Origin: Raphanus sativus
Lineage: Eukaryota; Streptophyta; Magnoliopsida; Brassicales; Brassicaceae
DNA: 64,000 nt
NCBI RefSeq assembly: GCF_000801105.2
Contig: NC_079515.1
Span: 4,340,001 to 4,404,000 of the forward strand
Direction of reading: 5' to 3'
How positions within the stretch are numbered: the first letter of the stretch is position 1; the number at the start of each line of letters is the position of its first letter. Made by a program: the position numbers and the translations under genes. The notes under the pieces were generated by a model that made no database searches, had not been told where the DNA came from, and saw only the letters and a list, made by a program, of their open reading frames with translations. Below are positions 37,635 to 48,720 of the stretch, piece by piece.

Positions 37635-37747
37635 GAAAATCAAAATAATGTTATGGTTTGTGTTCTGTTTAATGTGCATGAACTTGTAAAAAGGAAAATT
37701 GATTTCATTAAAAGTTGAACACAAACCATAACATTATTTTGATTTTC
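37635..37747. repeat. Perfect 31-bp inverted repeat with 51-nt loop
   Basis: The left arm (37635-37665, GAAAATCAAAATAATGTTAT...) is exactly complementary to the right arm (37717-37747); two more bases pair outward. If transcribed it would form a long perfect hairpin. There is no target duplication that would mark a MITE. Confidence 0.85.
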
Positions 37748-38580
37748 TTTTAGTAAATCAGAAAAGAATGTGCATGAATTCTTAAAGTTAAAGAGTTAGA
37801 TGCATGAATCTATATTCGAATCGATTTTATAGTGTCAAAATTGTTTTGATGTAATCTAGAAATTGTGTCGGAAGAAGTTGAGTTGGGATAGGGTTTCTGA
37901 AATATAATTTGAGGATCCCTTCTTACTCCTTTGCATTAAGCTTTATGTATTTTTGTTCTCCTTCTTTGGACTTTGGTTAATGATCATATAGCCTTTGATT
38001 TGTAATCAATGACCGTAATATCATCACACGGTTAAGATTTGTGCTAACATGATATGATTAAATGAAGAAAAGGTAAAAGCAGTTTGGAAACAACGTTTGC
38101 AACTCATCCAGAGAGGCACAAAGGAAAGACGCACAATCTAATAGTGGGTAGCTTGCGTGCTAACCTTTCCAGTCTTGGATGAAACAACTTTTACTTTCAT
38201 AAGCATATCATTCTTGTTACCCATAAGAAGCTTCCAAACGCTATTCATTAAGCATATCTGTGGATCTCACTTAACCACTGCTTGACGTTGTTGCAGCTCT
38301 ACAGTCCAGGACAGTCATAAGGGATTCAATATTGATTTGTGTTGTTGTGTTATGGGGTTTTCAGATGCACAGAGATATTGATAGGGACGAGTAATCGGTC
38401 ATGGTTTATCCGAGTGTTGATTTGGCTTTTGTAGTCTCTCTCACTGTGAAGTGCTTAATATAGAAGAGCAAAAAGATAAATAAATATGATAATTTCATTT
38501 CATGGATACAGTTCTTTTTGTCTGGAGGACAAAGGATTATTGAACACAAATATTAGAGGGACATCATCAGATCCCTTGAA
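37748..38580. other. Intergenic, no gene seen
   Basis: No ORF or exon signal. It should hold the 3' end signals of FOLB1 and the promoter side of the START-like gene. Confidence 0.4.
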
Positions 38581-39365
38581 TCAGTGTTTTTGCTGTCGGA
38601 AAATCTCGACCCCTAAGTAATCGATACTGCTCTTGATAAGTGCAACATTTGGCTTCACTAGCTTCACTTGAACAGCAGTTACCCGAGGAAACTTTTCAAG
38701 CGTTCTGGACGCGATGCGTTCCGCTACTGCCTCCAAAAGGTTTAGTGGTGGGCCTTCAACAATTTCTTTAGCTATGCTGCAAAGATATTTCCCACCAATA
38801 AATCATTAACTAAAATTTAAGACATGGTACCAAAGAGCCTAATTGGTAAGAGCTAACCTGAAAATGTCAACGTAGCTGATTGTATCTGCTAAGTTGTCAG
38901 ATAAACCAGCCTTTTTAAGACTCACCCACGCATCAATGTCAATAAGAAACATCTGCCCCAATGTCCTTTCTTCTGCAATGGCTCCATGGAAACCATAAAA
39001 CTTCAAACCTTTCAGTAACAGTTTGTCTCCTCCAGTCATTGGCAGTTCTTTCTCCGATGTTTCTGTTCCAAGAACTATATAATAAAACTGCATATAAGCC
39101 TAACGCTGACGAACAAATATATATACAAATGTTTTTCATCTACAAGCAGGGTGAAATTTCTTTTATTAAAACAACATTTAGTAAATAGTCTACAACACCC
39201 AAAATTTCGAAAGATTAATTGAATAAATATTAAATTCAATCTTCATTACCCAACTGAGTCATAAGTGTCCAAAAAGAAACATTTGTTACCGACATGCGAT
39301 GAGATTTGGGACATACCTTGCGGTTCCAACGTAGCCGGAGCTGTCGTTTCCAGTGAGCTATACAT
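38581..39365 (-). CDS. FOLB1: Dihydroneopterin aldolase
   Basis: Three exons, 39365-39317, 39074-38858 and 38776-38581, give 153 residues. The core starts about residue 30: LKFYGFHGAIAEERTLGQMF carries the usual FxGxHG and Glu residues, and VTAVQVKLVKPNVAL carries the active-site Lys motif. The enzyme splits dihydroneopterin to hydroxymethyl-dihydropterin and glycolaldehyde in folate synthesis, in the cytosol of plants, as an octamer. The short N-terminal extension (about 30 residues) has no clear organelle signal. The ATG at 39365 is preceded by GA-rich leader sequence. Confidence 0.92.
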
Positions 39366-40481
39366 CTCTCCTCCCTCCTTTCGCGGCTATGAATTTAAAG
39401 GAGAGAGAGAGAGAGATAGGAAGAAATGAGTTTTTAAGGCTGAAGGGAAATGAAGCAAGATGATAAGGTGGTGTGGCCCGATGTTAGGTATTTTATAGGC
39501 CCAAAATCCAACAAAACATTTTTAATCATTTCACCAAACTCTTTTTCACAATCATACTCATTCAACGTGATATTCGTGTTTTGGTGATCCAGCTAATCTT
39601 TTATTTTATTTGGGCGTTCAAATTTAATTAAAGCCATCTATCACTACTGTCCACTATTACGATAGTGCTCTAAATATTGACGTATACGAAGCTAATGCAT
39701 CTCTTAATCGGCTCGGCAAATCAGATATGAATGAAATTATTTTGTCAAATCAATTATCTGAAAAATCAGTCTAAACTTTAAAAAGCCCGGTATAAGCATT
39801 TTAAACAAGGTACCACACTGAAGAGATGCATTATTATTGAATGTTCAAAATAATGCATATATACGTTTATTGAACTCATAACTAGTATTATTATTGAATG
39901 TTCAAAATTCAAAATTATATATTTGTAGACTATAGATAAGAAAGATACGCTTAATATGCAAGAGATATAGACTTGGTGTGCAAGAGATATACTATTTGAT
40001 ACGTAAGAATGTAAACTTGATAGGTAACGAATATATTTATATATTTTTAATACAAATATGTAATTAATCAGGATGGTGGAGCAAACGTAAGCTCAAAAGA
40101 AAATGTTTAGTTCCATTTGATATTTGAATTTCTTGATATTACTGTTTCTGGTAAACCATTTATACCCACTAGAGAAGTCCTCGCTTAGCTTGTAAGTGAT
40201 AACTAAAAACTAAAAAGAGTAACACACACAGGAAGCAGTGCAAAGGGAGTCCTTGCTACGAATTCTCAAACATTGGGGAAACTTTTGAATCAGAAATTAA
40301 AGTATCTTGGTGTTGTGGACCTAAAGTGTGTCTCCTCTGTCACACCAACAAAAATGCATTCTCACAGTCACAGAGTTATATGATTGGCATAGAGCTGTGT
40401 CATCTGACTATAAAGGCGTCATTACATTGGATAACTTCAATTGGTAAAACATGATGAGCACAAAAATATAAAACATATTTT
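39366..40481. other. Intergenic, no gene seen
   Basis: AT-rich. A 23-bp direct repeat (TATTATTATTGAATGTTCAA...) occurs near 39830 and 39888. No coding signal. Confidence 0.45.
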
Positions 40482-40498
40482 AAAAGGCAAATATATTC

Positions 40499-41185
40499 TT
40501 TTTTTAACTCAAAGAAAGTTGAGATACATAGTGTCGTGGAAATACTGCTTTTGTTTGGTTCTTGTTGTTTCAGTCACTTCGTCGCATCCTAAGTTAGCTT
40601 TTTGGATTCGTTTTTTGTGATTTATGTTCGCTGTAGAGGTATCTACTAGACCTTATCTTGGACCTATGTGGTTTTGGGAGATGGTTTCTAGACGAAGCAG
40701 TTAACTTGATCTTCAGTTTTTCTCTTGCGAGGAGGTGGGCAGTCTTTGTTCTGTATGTCATTTGGCTGCCTTGCGAGTGTCCGTGTGTAAGAACTGGTGG
40801 TCTTCTTTGACGTTTTCCCAAGTAGCGTTTCAAGGTCTTTTGTCCTTGTATCTTAGTTTTAGTGGTGGTTTCTGGTCATGCAAGTTTCACATAGATAGCA
40901 GCTGCTGGAGTTAGTGTAGATTTGATCTCTCGATTGTTTCTGATGTTGCTGGTTCTAATATGGCTTGGTGATATTCCCTTCAGGATTGGGACTGTTCAAG
41001 ACATTTGTTCTTTAGGTCAGCTCCATTGATATCGAATTCTTTTCGAAAGGTGGAAAGAATAGATTTGTGGACATATATGAGTTTTAGGTTCAATTTATGT
41101 CTTTGTTTTATTTTGTTTGGTTTATGTTCTTTGTCTTTGATTTCTTATCGACACTATGTATCTCAACTTTCTTTGAGTTAAAAAA
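40499..41185 (+). mobile_element. Retroposon-like insert with 37-bp inverted ends and 17-bp target duplication
   Basis: The left end is TTTTTTTAACTCAAAGAAAG... (40499-40536). The right end is its exact complement, ...CTTTGAGTTAAAAAA (41149-41185). Outside are direct repeats AAAAGGCAAATATATTC (40482-40498 and 41182-41198). The A-run at the right end and the long target duplication suggest target-primed retroposition. The GC-richer, stop-filled body has no ORF of note and resembles noncoding crucifer retroposons such as Sadhu. The inverted copy of the 3' end at the 5' end is unusual. Confidence 0.7.
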
Positions 41186-41198
41186 GGCAAATATATTC

Positions 41199-41978
41199 AA
41201 ATTAAATCTTTTCTTGCATTTGTAAATATTTTGAAATAGTCAAAACGGTCAATCACAAAGTACTTCACAACCTTTACATGTCAAATATTTTCAACTGTAC
41301 TTATCATGAGTCACAGTCCTGGATACAACATTCTCTTTACATGCTTTCTATCTGAAACACGTCTGTAAAGATTTTTAAAACATGCCACAACCACTTTTTT
41401 TTCTTCTTTTGAACACATCCAGTCATCCACAACCACATTCAAAACTATTCTTTTGTTGCTAAACGCTTTTTCATGTTGTTATGAATGTATAATTATGTTG
41501 GGTAAATAAAGTGAATTATCATCATATATAGTTGAAGTCAAGCTTCAGTATTTTGTCATTCAGATATCTTGCGATCAGAATTCAGAAATCACACAGTTGA
41601 ACAAAAGCAAAATTAAAGCCATTTACGTCAGAGAATGTTAACGTTTTGAGGTTATTGTAAGTTTTGTAACTCTCTTCAGTTTCAACTAACTTGCTACTAT
41701 AGAGTTAGCTCTCTGTTATAATGTAGACGACTCGTAGCATCTAGATCCCATATAACTGGTCAGTTATAAGATCTAAACTTGCATTTGGCATTGCACTAAG
41801 ATCTCTAGCTCTAACATTCAAAACAAAGAAAACAAGCCCGACATGTTTTTTTTTCTTTATTCAGTACATTATTATTTTGTTCACTCATAACAACCAACAA
41901 AGAGATCAAAATGCACAAACTGCAATCAATATCAAGCGCAAGCAGTCTCAGAAAATCCATAAGATCAAGAACAACACA
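41199..41978. other. Intergenic, no gene seen
   Basis: AT-rich DNA between the retroposon-like insert and the next reverse-strand gene, whose 3' UTR should be the last 100-150 bp. Confidence 0.4.
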
Positions 41979-42584
41979 TCACTGCTGCAACTGATCATAA
42001 ACACTATAAATAAGCCAACCTTCAATAGCCGCAGCTTCAAGACGATCATTCCCCCCAGCTTCATCCCACTTGGACTGAATCGAATCGAGCCTGCTCATAT
42101 CATACCAAAGTATCTTATGAGCCAACTCCCTCGTCCCAAGGAACTCAACGATCGGAGTCCCTCTCGCTTTCGCAGCAAGCTTCCCAATCTCCAAGGAGCT
42201 CCTGATCACAATCCCGTGATTCTCCTTGAGCAAGACAAGGTCTTCTTGGATCTGAACGCCGACGAACGTGACGAACTTGGAAGCGAAGAAGCGGTAGAGA
42301 TCCTTGAGGTTGTCGGTGAACGGGTTCGGGAGGCGGAGGAAGAGACACAAGTTCTTGGTGCTCAGCTTCACCGAGGAGAGACGCCACTCTGACTTCGCGT
42401 CGGCGGATTTGGTGACGTCCCAGTAGAGGTCGAAGACGATGGCTCTGTTGCCGTTCCAGACGCAGTCTTCTAGGAGACGGGAGAGGTACGGAGAGATGTC
42501 GGTTGATGATTCGACGTCTATGGCTTTGGTCTGGATCCAGTAACCGTCAACCATCGCAAACCCTGGCCCATCGAAGTTGGCCAT
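41979..42584 (-). CDS. RNase H-fold (3'-5' exonuclease-like) protein, At3g11770-like
   Basis: 201 residues from the ATG at 42584 (MANFDGPGF); the frame is open a little further up, but a splice acceptor (ttttcag|ACCACAACATGG) lies just before this ATG, implying a 5' UTR intron. The fold resembles the WRN-type DEDD exonuclease: first strand [11 protein letters not shown], then [15 protein letters not shown], then a C-terminal helix [18 protein letters not shown]. The first motif keeps Asp but has Tyr where the catalytic Glu usually stands, and the last has Glu for the usual Asp. Catalysis is therefore doubtful. Function unknown. Confidence 0.8.
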   Translation of the reverse strand: MANFDGPGFAMVDGYWIQTKAIDVESSTDISPYLSRLLEDCVWNGNRAIVFDLYWDVTKSADAKSEWRLSSVKLSTKNLCLFLRLPNPFTDNLKDLYRFFASKFVTFVGVQIQEDLVLLKENHGIVIRSSLEIGKLAAKARGTPIVEFLGTRELAHKILWYDMSRLDSIQSKWDEAGGNDRLEAAAIEGWLIYSVYDQLQQ

Positions 42585-43291
42585 GTTGTGGTCTGAAAAC
42601 AATATGATAGAAACTATAACACATCAGATCCATTTTGAGACACAAACCATAATCTGATAAAGCAGCCAATAAGTTTGAACGAATCAGGTCAACGAACCTA
42701 AGACAGTTGAGTTTACAGATCTTTTGTGTAGCAGCAAATCGACTTAAGAAGACAAACCTTTGAGAGTTCGCTGCGATAAAGGTTGATGTCGTAAACAGGA
42801 TTGAAACTGATTTTGGGTTTAGAGAGAGAGAGATGAGAAGAAGACGAAGTAGGACATTACTGCGCGAGTGAAAGAATGAATACATACGCCCGCTCAGCGA
42901 ATGACACGTGTCTGGAATGTCTATAACGCACATGCGGTGTCGCCATAGCCATTGGGCTTCAATGTTTTGGGCAAGGCCCAATTTTGCTAAACCCGTCTCG
43001 TTGATGAAATAGTCATAAAGTAGTTAATCCAGAAGTTCAATTAGGTACATATTAATACAAATCAAAACAGGAAGAAAGAGAGATGTTTAGAGATTCAATG
43101 ATACCGGTGTGATTTGTTCTAAATTTGAGTTTTTCAGGGACTTATCAATGGTGCAACAAGAGAAACAAGATTGAGAAATTTCAAATGCTTTTTTTATCAA
43201 ACAATTTTGCCAAAGAGAAGGTATTTTTTATACAAAGCAAGAAGCAACTGGAACGATTCCATGATAAACATTCCACCAAACAAATATCTCT

Positions 43292-44396
43292 CTACATGTC
43301 GGCCACTGATGATCCAAATCCAATATCAAATGAGAATTTGATGCAGGTTAACTCCTTGTGGCCATCAAGCATCTTCATTTTAAGTGAGTATGGACCCTAT
43401 GAGAAATCAAAGAATAAGATCAGTCCTTAAATGCAGAACTCGACCAACAATTTTTTGATATGCTAAATATAACTAATGATCATATCAAGCAAACTTGACA
43501 AATATAGGGCTCTAACTTCTTCCTTCCACCCCATGACAATTACTAGGCCATTTATTTTGTTAATATAGGATAATAACATTATGTTCTAATGAGTCTATAT
43601 GAATCAGGGTATCACTATATATCCACAATGGCTTCAAATTAATTAATAAACTTACAGGAGGAGTATAACCGGGTAGAATTTGCGAATGTGCTACCAAGAA
43701 ATCTCCAATTGCAACGGGACAGTTGGTCTCATCACAAAGATCATGTGTCTCAGAATGAATATGCCATCCAATGTATGAAACTTCAATCACCAGTTTTCCC
43801 TTTGAGATCATGTTGTCTTCATATATACGAAAGCAAACCCAAATTAAAAACAAACAAAAAAAAGCCTTTGGATGCATGAACAAGAACTATGCAAGATCAT
43901 TCTCTGAGAATACAAAAGGTTTTAACGTTTGATAAAATTTAAAACTATAGAGATTCTTATAGAAACAAAAACAACAAAAGAACAAGCAAATATCTAGGTG
44001 TCATAGGTATCCTTGAGTGTACCTGTATTAGAAGCAAGGCTGAAATTGACTTGCTCGCCTCTAGGTATAGAGGCGATATATCAACTCCTTTGACTTTTAC
44101 TTGATACTGTTCATTACCATCTACAACCAAACACACAACAAAATCAGATAGAGATTCGGAACCGGATCCTTGGTCAACCAACCTATCTCATCAGTCCTAT
44201 AGAATCATCATATCAAACTCGATCAAAACACTATTATTAGGAAAAAAGTACCTTGTTGAAAACAACAATGAAGAACATAGTTACGCTATTAGGAGAATTC
44301 TTACATACCACAGTACTTGACATCGGTTGCTTTGACAAGAGTTGAGACAAACAGAACATAAGAGATAGCGAGTAAAAATCTCAAAACGTTCGACAT
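43292..44396 (-). pseudogene. ML (MD-2-related lipid recognition) domain protein gene with a one-base frameshift
   Basis: Four exons: 44396-44309, 44120-44023, 43816-43656 and 43396-43292. Exon 1 encodes a signal peptide (RFLLAISYVLFVSTLVKA) and the first Cys. Exons 2-4 give the ML core (QYQVKVKGVDISPLYL; GWHIHSETHDLC; NCPVAIGDFLVAHSQ; GPYSLKMKMLDG; LTCIKFSFDIGFG). Exon lengths sum to 452, one short of a multiple of three. The frame breaks in exon 2 just after SPLYL, around 44060; past it the other frame reads GEQVNFSLASNT and joins exon 3 in phase. The break falls in a hairpin. An intact gene would make a secreted or vacuolar lipid-binding protein of about 150 residues. A sequencing error would explain it equally well. 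Confidence 0.75.
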
Positions 44397-45092
44397 GACT
44401 GATAGATTCTCAACGACGAAAGAAGCGAATGTTTTAGTTTTAGAGTTTGAGATAATGATTGGAGAACGAGAAGACAAACAAGCAAAGAGACCGGAACAAA
44501 AATACGGAATCAAAGGATTCTCATTTCGCAAGTCAGGTCAGATTGATCTTAACCGTTCATTTACACAGGTCTTTGACTCCTCTAGATAGACGGCTTAGAT
44601 TTCGCAGTAAATCTATAGGGTACGGTAACTGCAGAGGATTTAACAGTAAACAAACCGTTAGGTGAGAATTTTTTTGCCACTTGGCACGAAAAGTAGTTGA
44701 AAATTTGCCAACTCAGATTTGACCCTATTTAATAATAATAATAATACAGCATATAATTAATAATTAAGTATTTGGAAACAAATAAAATAATTACTTCTCT
44801 TTTCCAACACGAAATCTAGTTCAAAATAAAGACATTTTCTCTTTATCTAAATTAATTCTACAAATTTTATCAGTTAGTATTATCAATGTGAAATTTAATT
44901 TTGGAAGACTGTAATTACGTCAGTTTTTCTGTATAAATTATATTAAAAATGATAACAGTATTAAATATACTTTTAGTTTTGGGCCGCTGGTGTGAGGCCC
45001 ATAAGTTAAAAGACTTCTTTGACTACTCGGAGACACGTCCTAACGAATCGGAGGGAGAAGAAGCAAGTTTTAGAAGTTAACTCTCTGACAGA
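44397..45092. other. Shared promoter region of divergent genes
   Basis: About 700 bp between the ML gene (reverse) and the next gene (forward). TGGGCC-type site II sequence (GGGCCGCTGG, with GAGGCCC nearby) lies near 44983-45000, upstream of the forward gene. Confidence 0.4.
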
Positions 45093-46578
45093 ATGGCTAG
45101 ATTCCTCCTCCTCTGTTTCCTCTTCGCGGCGGCGCTGACGACATCCCTGACGTCTGCCGGCGACAACAATCATGTCTACTCTCCTTGCTCAGATTCCACC
45201 GTCGCGGTAGGCGATGGATTCACCTTCGGAATTGCCTTCGCGGCGAATGATTCCTTCTTTGGCCCCAACCGTTCCGTTCAGTACTCTCCCTGCGATCATC
45301 AACGCCTCTCTCTCAACGGCAACTCTGAGCTCGCCGTGTTCAGACCCAAAGTCGACGAGATCACGCTCCTCACCGTCAACACCTCTTCTAGTTCCTCCAG
45401 TTACCGTCCGGTTCGCTCTCATCTCTATTGATCCGTCGTGGTGAATTTTAGGGTTTTGGATTGCAGGTTTTGATCTATTGTCGATTGGATCGGAGTTTCG
45501 TTTAGTTGACTTTGTCAAGATCCCAGCTTTGACTAGCTTTGGTAGTTGTCTGGATGCTAAGCTGTTTGGTTTAAATGTCTTGCATGATAGAATTAGTTTT
45601 TTTTTTCATCTGTTAAAGGTTTTGGAAACTAATGTCTGTTCTTGGAATGTGTTGTTTTTTTTTTTTTTGTCAATGATGTTGTTTCTTTCTGTGTTTGTTG
45701 TTTTAGTAAAAGAGGAGATGTTGTAAACAGAGTTTTGTCCATGTTACAGAAGAAAAAAAAAAGAAGTTTTGTCCTGTAAGATTCCTGTCGGCAGGGAATA
45801 AGCAAGGTTAAGTTATGATGTGCATGATAAAATCAGCTTTTGTCATCTGTAATAAAGGTTTTGGAAACTATTCTATGTTCTGGAAACGTCTGGTTTGTTT
45901 CTGTGTTTTGTTGTTTTTAGTGAGATGAGATGTTGTAAACAGAGTTTTGTCCTGTCAGATTCCTGTTGCTTAAAAGTAGAGGTCTTTGATTGTGTTTGTG
46001 TGTGTGTTAGTTTACAAAATTACTGGTTTTAATGATGATGCTTTGCGACTACAGGATTCATCAAAGGGATATATGGTAGCATTTGCTGGTGCAAAATACG
46101 CTGCGAGATCAGTTCCAATTATGGTTGCAAACAACGATAACGTCGTGACAAGCTTCACCCTTGTAAATGGATAAAACCTCATTCATCTTATACAAGTTTC
46201 TTCTAACCTTTATTCATCTATGTTAATCTTTGTTTTGTGCATTTACCTTGGTTAAATTATTTCCAGGTTCTTAAGTTCCAAAAGGGCAGGCTTGAGAACT
46301 TGTTCTGGAAGAAAGACGGATGCTCCAAATGCACTGGAGACGCGAAATTCGTGTGCCTCAACAATGAACAATGCGCGATCAAAAGACAGAGCTGCAAGAA
46401 CCAAGGAGGGCAAGTAGATTGTAGCTTGGGGATCCAACTGGCGTTTCAAGGCACGGATAAGCATTACACCGCGTTGAACTCTTGGTACGAGGTTGCAAAT
46501 CTGAAGCAGTACTCGCTTTATGGCCTCTACTCTAATCTAAAGGATTCACTAAGCAGCCAATTCAGTAGCATCTTCTGA
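45093..46578 (+). CDS. Secreted plant-specific protein of unknown function (At3g11800-like)
   Basis: Three exons, 45093-45410, 46055-46162 and 46267-46578, all in phase 0, give 245 residues. The signal peptide is MARFLLLCFLFAAALTTSLT. The mature protein has scattered Cys, including a C-terminal cluster (DGCSKCTG, FVCLNNEQCAIKRQSC, VDCSLG) that probably forms disulfides. No catalytic motif was recognised. Position between the ML gene and SYP121 fits Arabidopsis At3g11800, an expressed protein without known role. Start choice is clear: first ATG after a leader with no upstream ATG nearby. Confidence 0.82.
45580..45970 (+). repeat. Diverged tandem duplication within intron 1
   Basis: The block GCATGATARAATYAG...AAAGGTTTTGGAAACTA...GAGATGTTGTAAACAGAGTTTTGTCC...GATTCCTGT occurs at about 45581-45791 and again at about 45822-45967, with T-run length changes. 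It lengthens the intron to 644 bp. Confidence 0.75.
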
Positions 46579-47760
46579 TGAGAGTTTCTTTCTCCTTCTT
46601 TTGTGTGTAGCTTGCTACTTTTGTGTTATACTATTATTTCTGGCCTGCTTTTGTGTGTGTTTAATTCTTGGTCTCTTGCTCGCATGATTTTATGCTATAT
46701 ATATATATATATATTCTGTATTTTATTACTTGGATTGTAACTTTTCATGAAGTTAATAGTCATATAGAGATATATACTTGGAAGTTGGATTTCTTTTCTT
46801 TTAATAACATCAAATGTTAAATGTCTTTTAGGCAGTAATTATGACGGATAATTCAGGGCTAAAGCAGATTTTAGGTGTTAACTAATTATTAATTTAAAAA
46901 AAAAACTAATTATTAATTTTAAATATTAGATATTTTAAAATTATAAAATTATTTTCACAAAGTATAAAATTACATATACAAATAAAATAAATTAGATAAT
47001 TTGTGAATTTTTTGCTAAAATTGTTGATTAATTCACTAAATCTAAACCAATTTAGATCAATTTGATCGATCTAAATTAATTTTAATCAATTAAAAATATT
47101 TTAAACTGATTTGAACAAAAGAAATTATATTTAAAAAATAAATATATTATGGCTAATTTGTCGTTTAGGCTAACACTTAGTCACGGACTAAACCGATTTT
47201 TAGAATATTGATTTTTTAAAAAAATAATACTCAAACGTTACATTTGATAAATAATATTTATAGGTATTTTAGAATATATATTTACTATACCATGTTCTGA
47301 TTTACCAAAGAGACATTGGTTGAATATTGATTAGTTGGAAACAGTGTTCTGAAGCGCCATAATCAGCAAATCAGATTTAACAAATAACTTTTTAACAGAT
47401 ATTTTAAAAGTTAATATAAGCATTTGAAATATTGGTTTAAACGTTTGTCTAAACATTAATTTTCTATAATACGTCTAAACCACGCTTATCGATTTCTTAA
47501 ACATTGGTTAGACATCATGGTTATTCAAAACAACAAGATAATAGAGATCCATAAATTCAAAAGCAATAAAAAAAAGAAACATAATCAGAAAAAAAAAATC
47601 AACCGCACAAACATAGTTTCAAAGAAATAAATACCAAATTTTAAACATAATACATTTCTACAAATCTAGAAATGATGATTGTTAATTCCCGAACAATCCA
47701 TATAACTAAGATCAAATGAGCTAGCACCAACATTACCTTCTTCTGCGGTTGTTCCATTTG
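46579..47760. other. AT-rich intergenic DNA
   Basis: A (TA)n tract near 46696-46714 and degenerate inverted AT-rich stretches (e.g. near 47050-47090) are present. No gene seen. Confidence 0.45.
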
Positions 47761-48714
47761 CTACTGCTGGTGTCTCTGGACAAAACCATTGTTAGCGTTG
47801 TTGTTATTGTTGATGTTGCTTCGTTCCTCATGGCTCATGAAATCAAAAGGGTACGGGTGAGACACTGGCCCAACAAAATCAGGGAAGGCCAACATTGGTG
47901 GAAAAGCCGGCTCCATCTCCAAACTATAGTCTCCATTGCTACTACTTCCTTGATATGGATGATAACTCTGATAACATCTAGGGTCTAGATTGCTGATGTA
48001 AGATGCCATGTTCATCATGATTTGTTGATGAGTTCGAGGGGAAGGTGGCTTCAAAGATGGGAAAGTCCATTCATCCATCAAGTAGTAACTTTGCTTCTCC
48101 TTTGAAGCACCAATGCTAGCCATGTTCACCTCTTCAAAAGTCTTCCTAGCTCTCTCGTGTTCCTGGCCGCCTCCTGTGGTGGTCCTAAACTCCTTGACTT
48201 GCTCTCCAAATGGATACACCGGTGGATCGCGAAGAGGACAGTGCTGAACAGAACCTACCTTCTTCCTTAAATGCATGATGCCATCCTTTGAGAAAGAGAT
48301 CAATGAATAGATCTCTTTCACGTCAAGATCATCAACTTTACGGCTACGGAAGCAGTTTAGTTGCACCATCAGCTGATCTATCTTACCCTCCATGTTCTCC
48401 TTCTGAGTCTTCCTCAAATTCTCGTGAACCTTCCATGTCTTCTCCTTCAGGTAGGACTCCAGAGTCGTCTCATTCTTCTTCTTCAAGAAATCTGGCAAGG
48501 CATTGAAGTCGTTGAGGAGGTTACGAGCCGCCTCAGCAGATGGCCACACCATTGGCACAGCCTCTTTAGGGGAGAACATGATCAAACAAGCTTTTACATC
48601 ACATAATATTGTTAGTTCTTTTACCTTTTTCACTAACCCGGACCTCCTTTTCTTCAAGGATAATGCTCTTAAGTTTTCATTTGCCATCAACGCAAGTTTT
48701 ATCTTCTTTGTCAT
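47761..48714 (-). CDS. Type I MADS-box transcription factor (M-gamma-like)
   Basis: Single exon of about 317 residues. The ATG at 48714 (MTKKIKLAL) gives the usual family start; one at 48720 adds two residues. The MADS domain spans about 1-60 (SLKKRRSGLVKKVKELTILC; ACLIMFSP). A coiled-coil-like region with LKEKTWKVHENLRKTQKEN follows; there is no typical K-box. The C-terminus is Met/Pro/Tyr-rich, then Asn-rich, ending QRHQQ. The intronless type I form suggests a role in female gametophyte or endosperm, as in Arabidopsis AGL relatives. It is not among the genes I recall for the matching Arabidopsis interval. Confidence 0.85.
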   Translation of the reverse strand: MTKKIKLALMANENLRALSLKKRRSGLVKKVKELTILCDVKACLIMFSPKEAVPMVWPSAEAARNLLNDFNALPDFLKKKNETTLESYLKEKTWKVHENLRKTQKENMEGKIDQLMVQLNCFRSRKVDDLDVKEIYSLISFSKDGIMHLRKKVGSVQHCPLRDPPVYPFGEQVKEFRTTTGGGQEHERARKTFEEVNMASIGASKEKQSYYLMDEWTFPSLKPPSPRTHQQIMMNMASYISNLDPRCYQSYHPYQGSSSNGDYSLEMEPAFPPMLAFPDFVGPVSHPYPFDFMSHEERSNINNNNNANNGFVQRHQQ

Positions 48715-48720
48715 GATCAC

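Noticed and set aside
43125..43430. Forward ORF of 101 codons near the ML gene
   Set aside because: It overlaps exon 4 of the reverse ML gene and has no features of its own.
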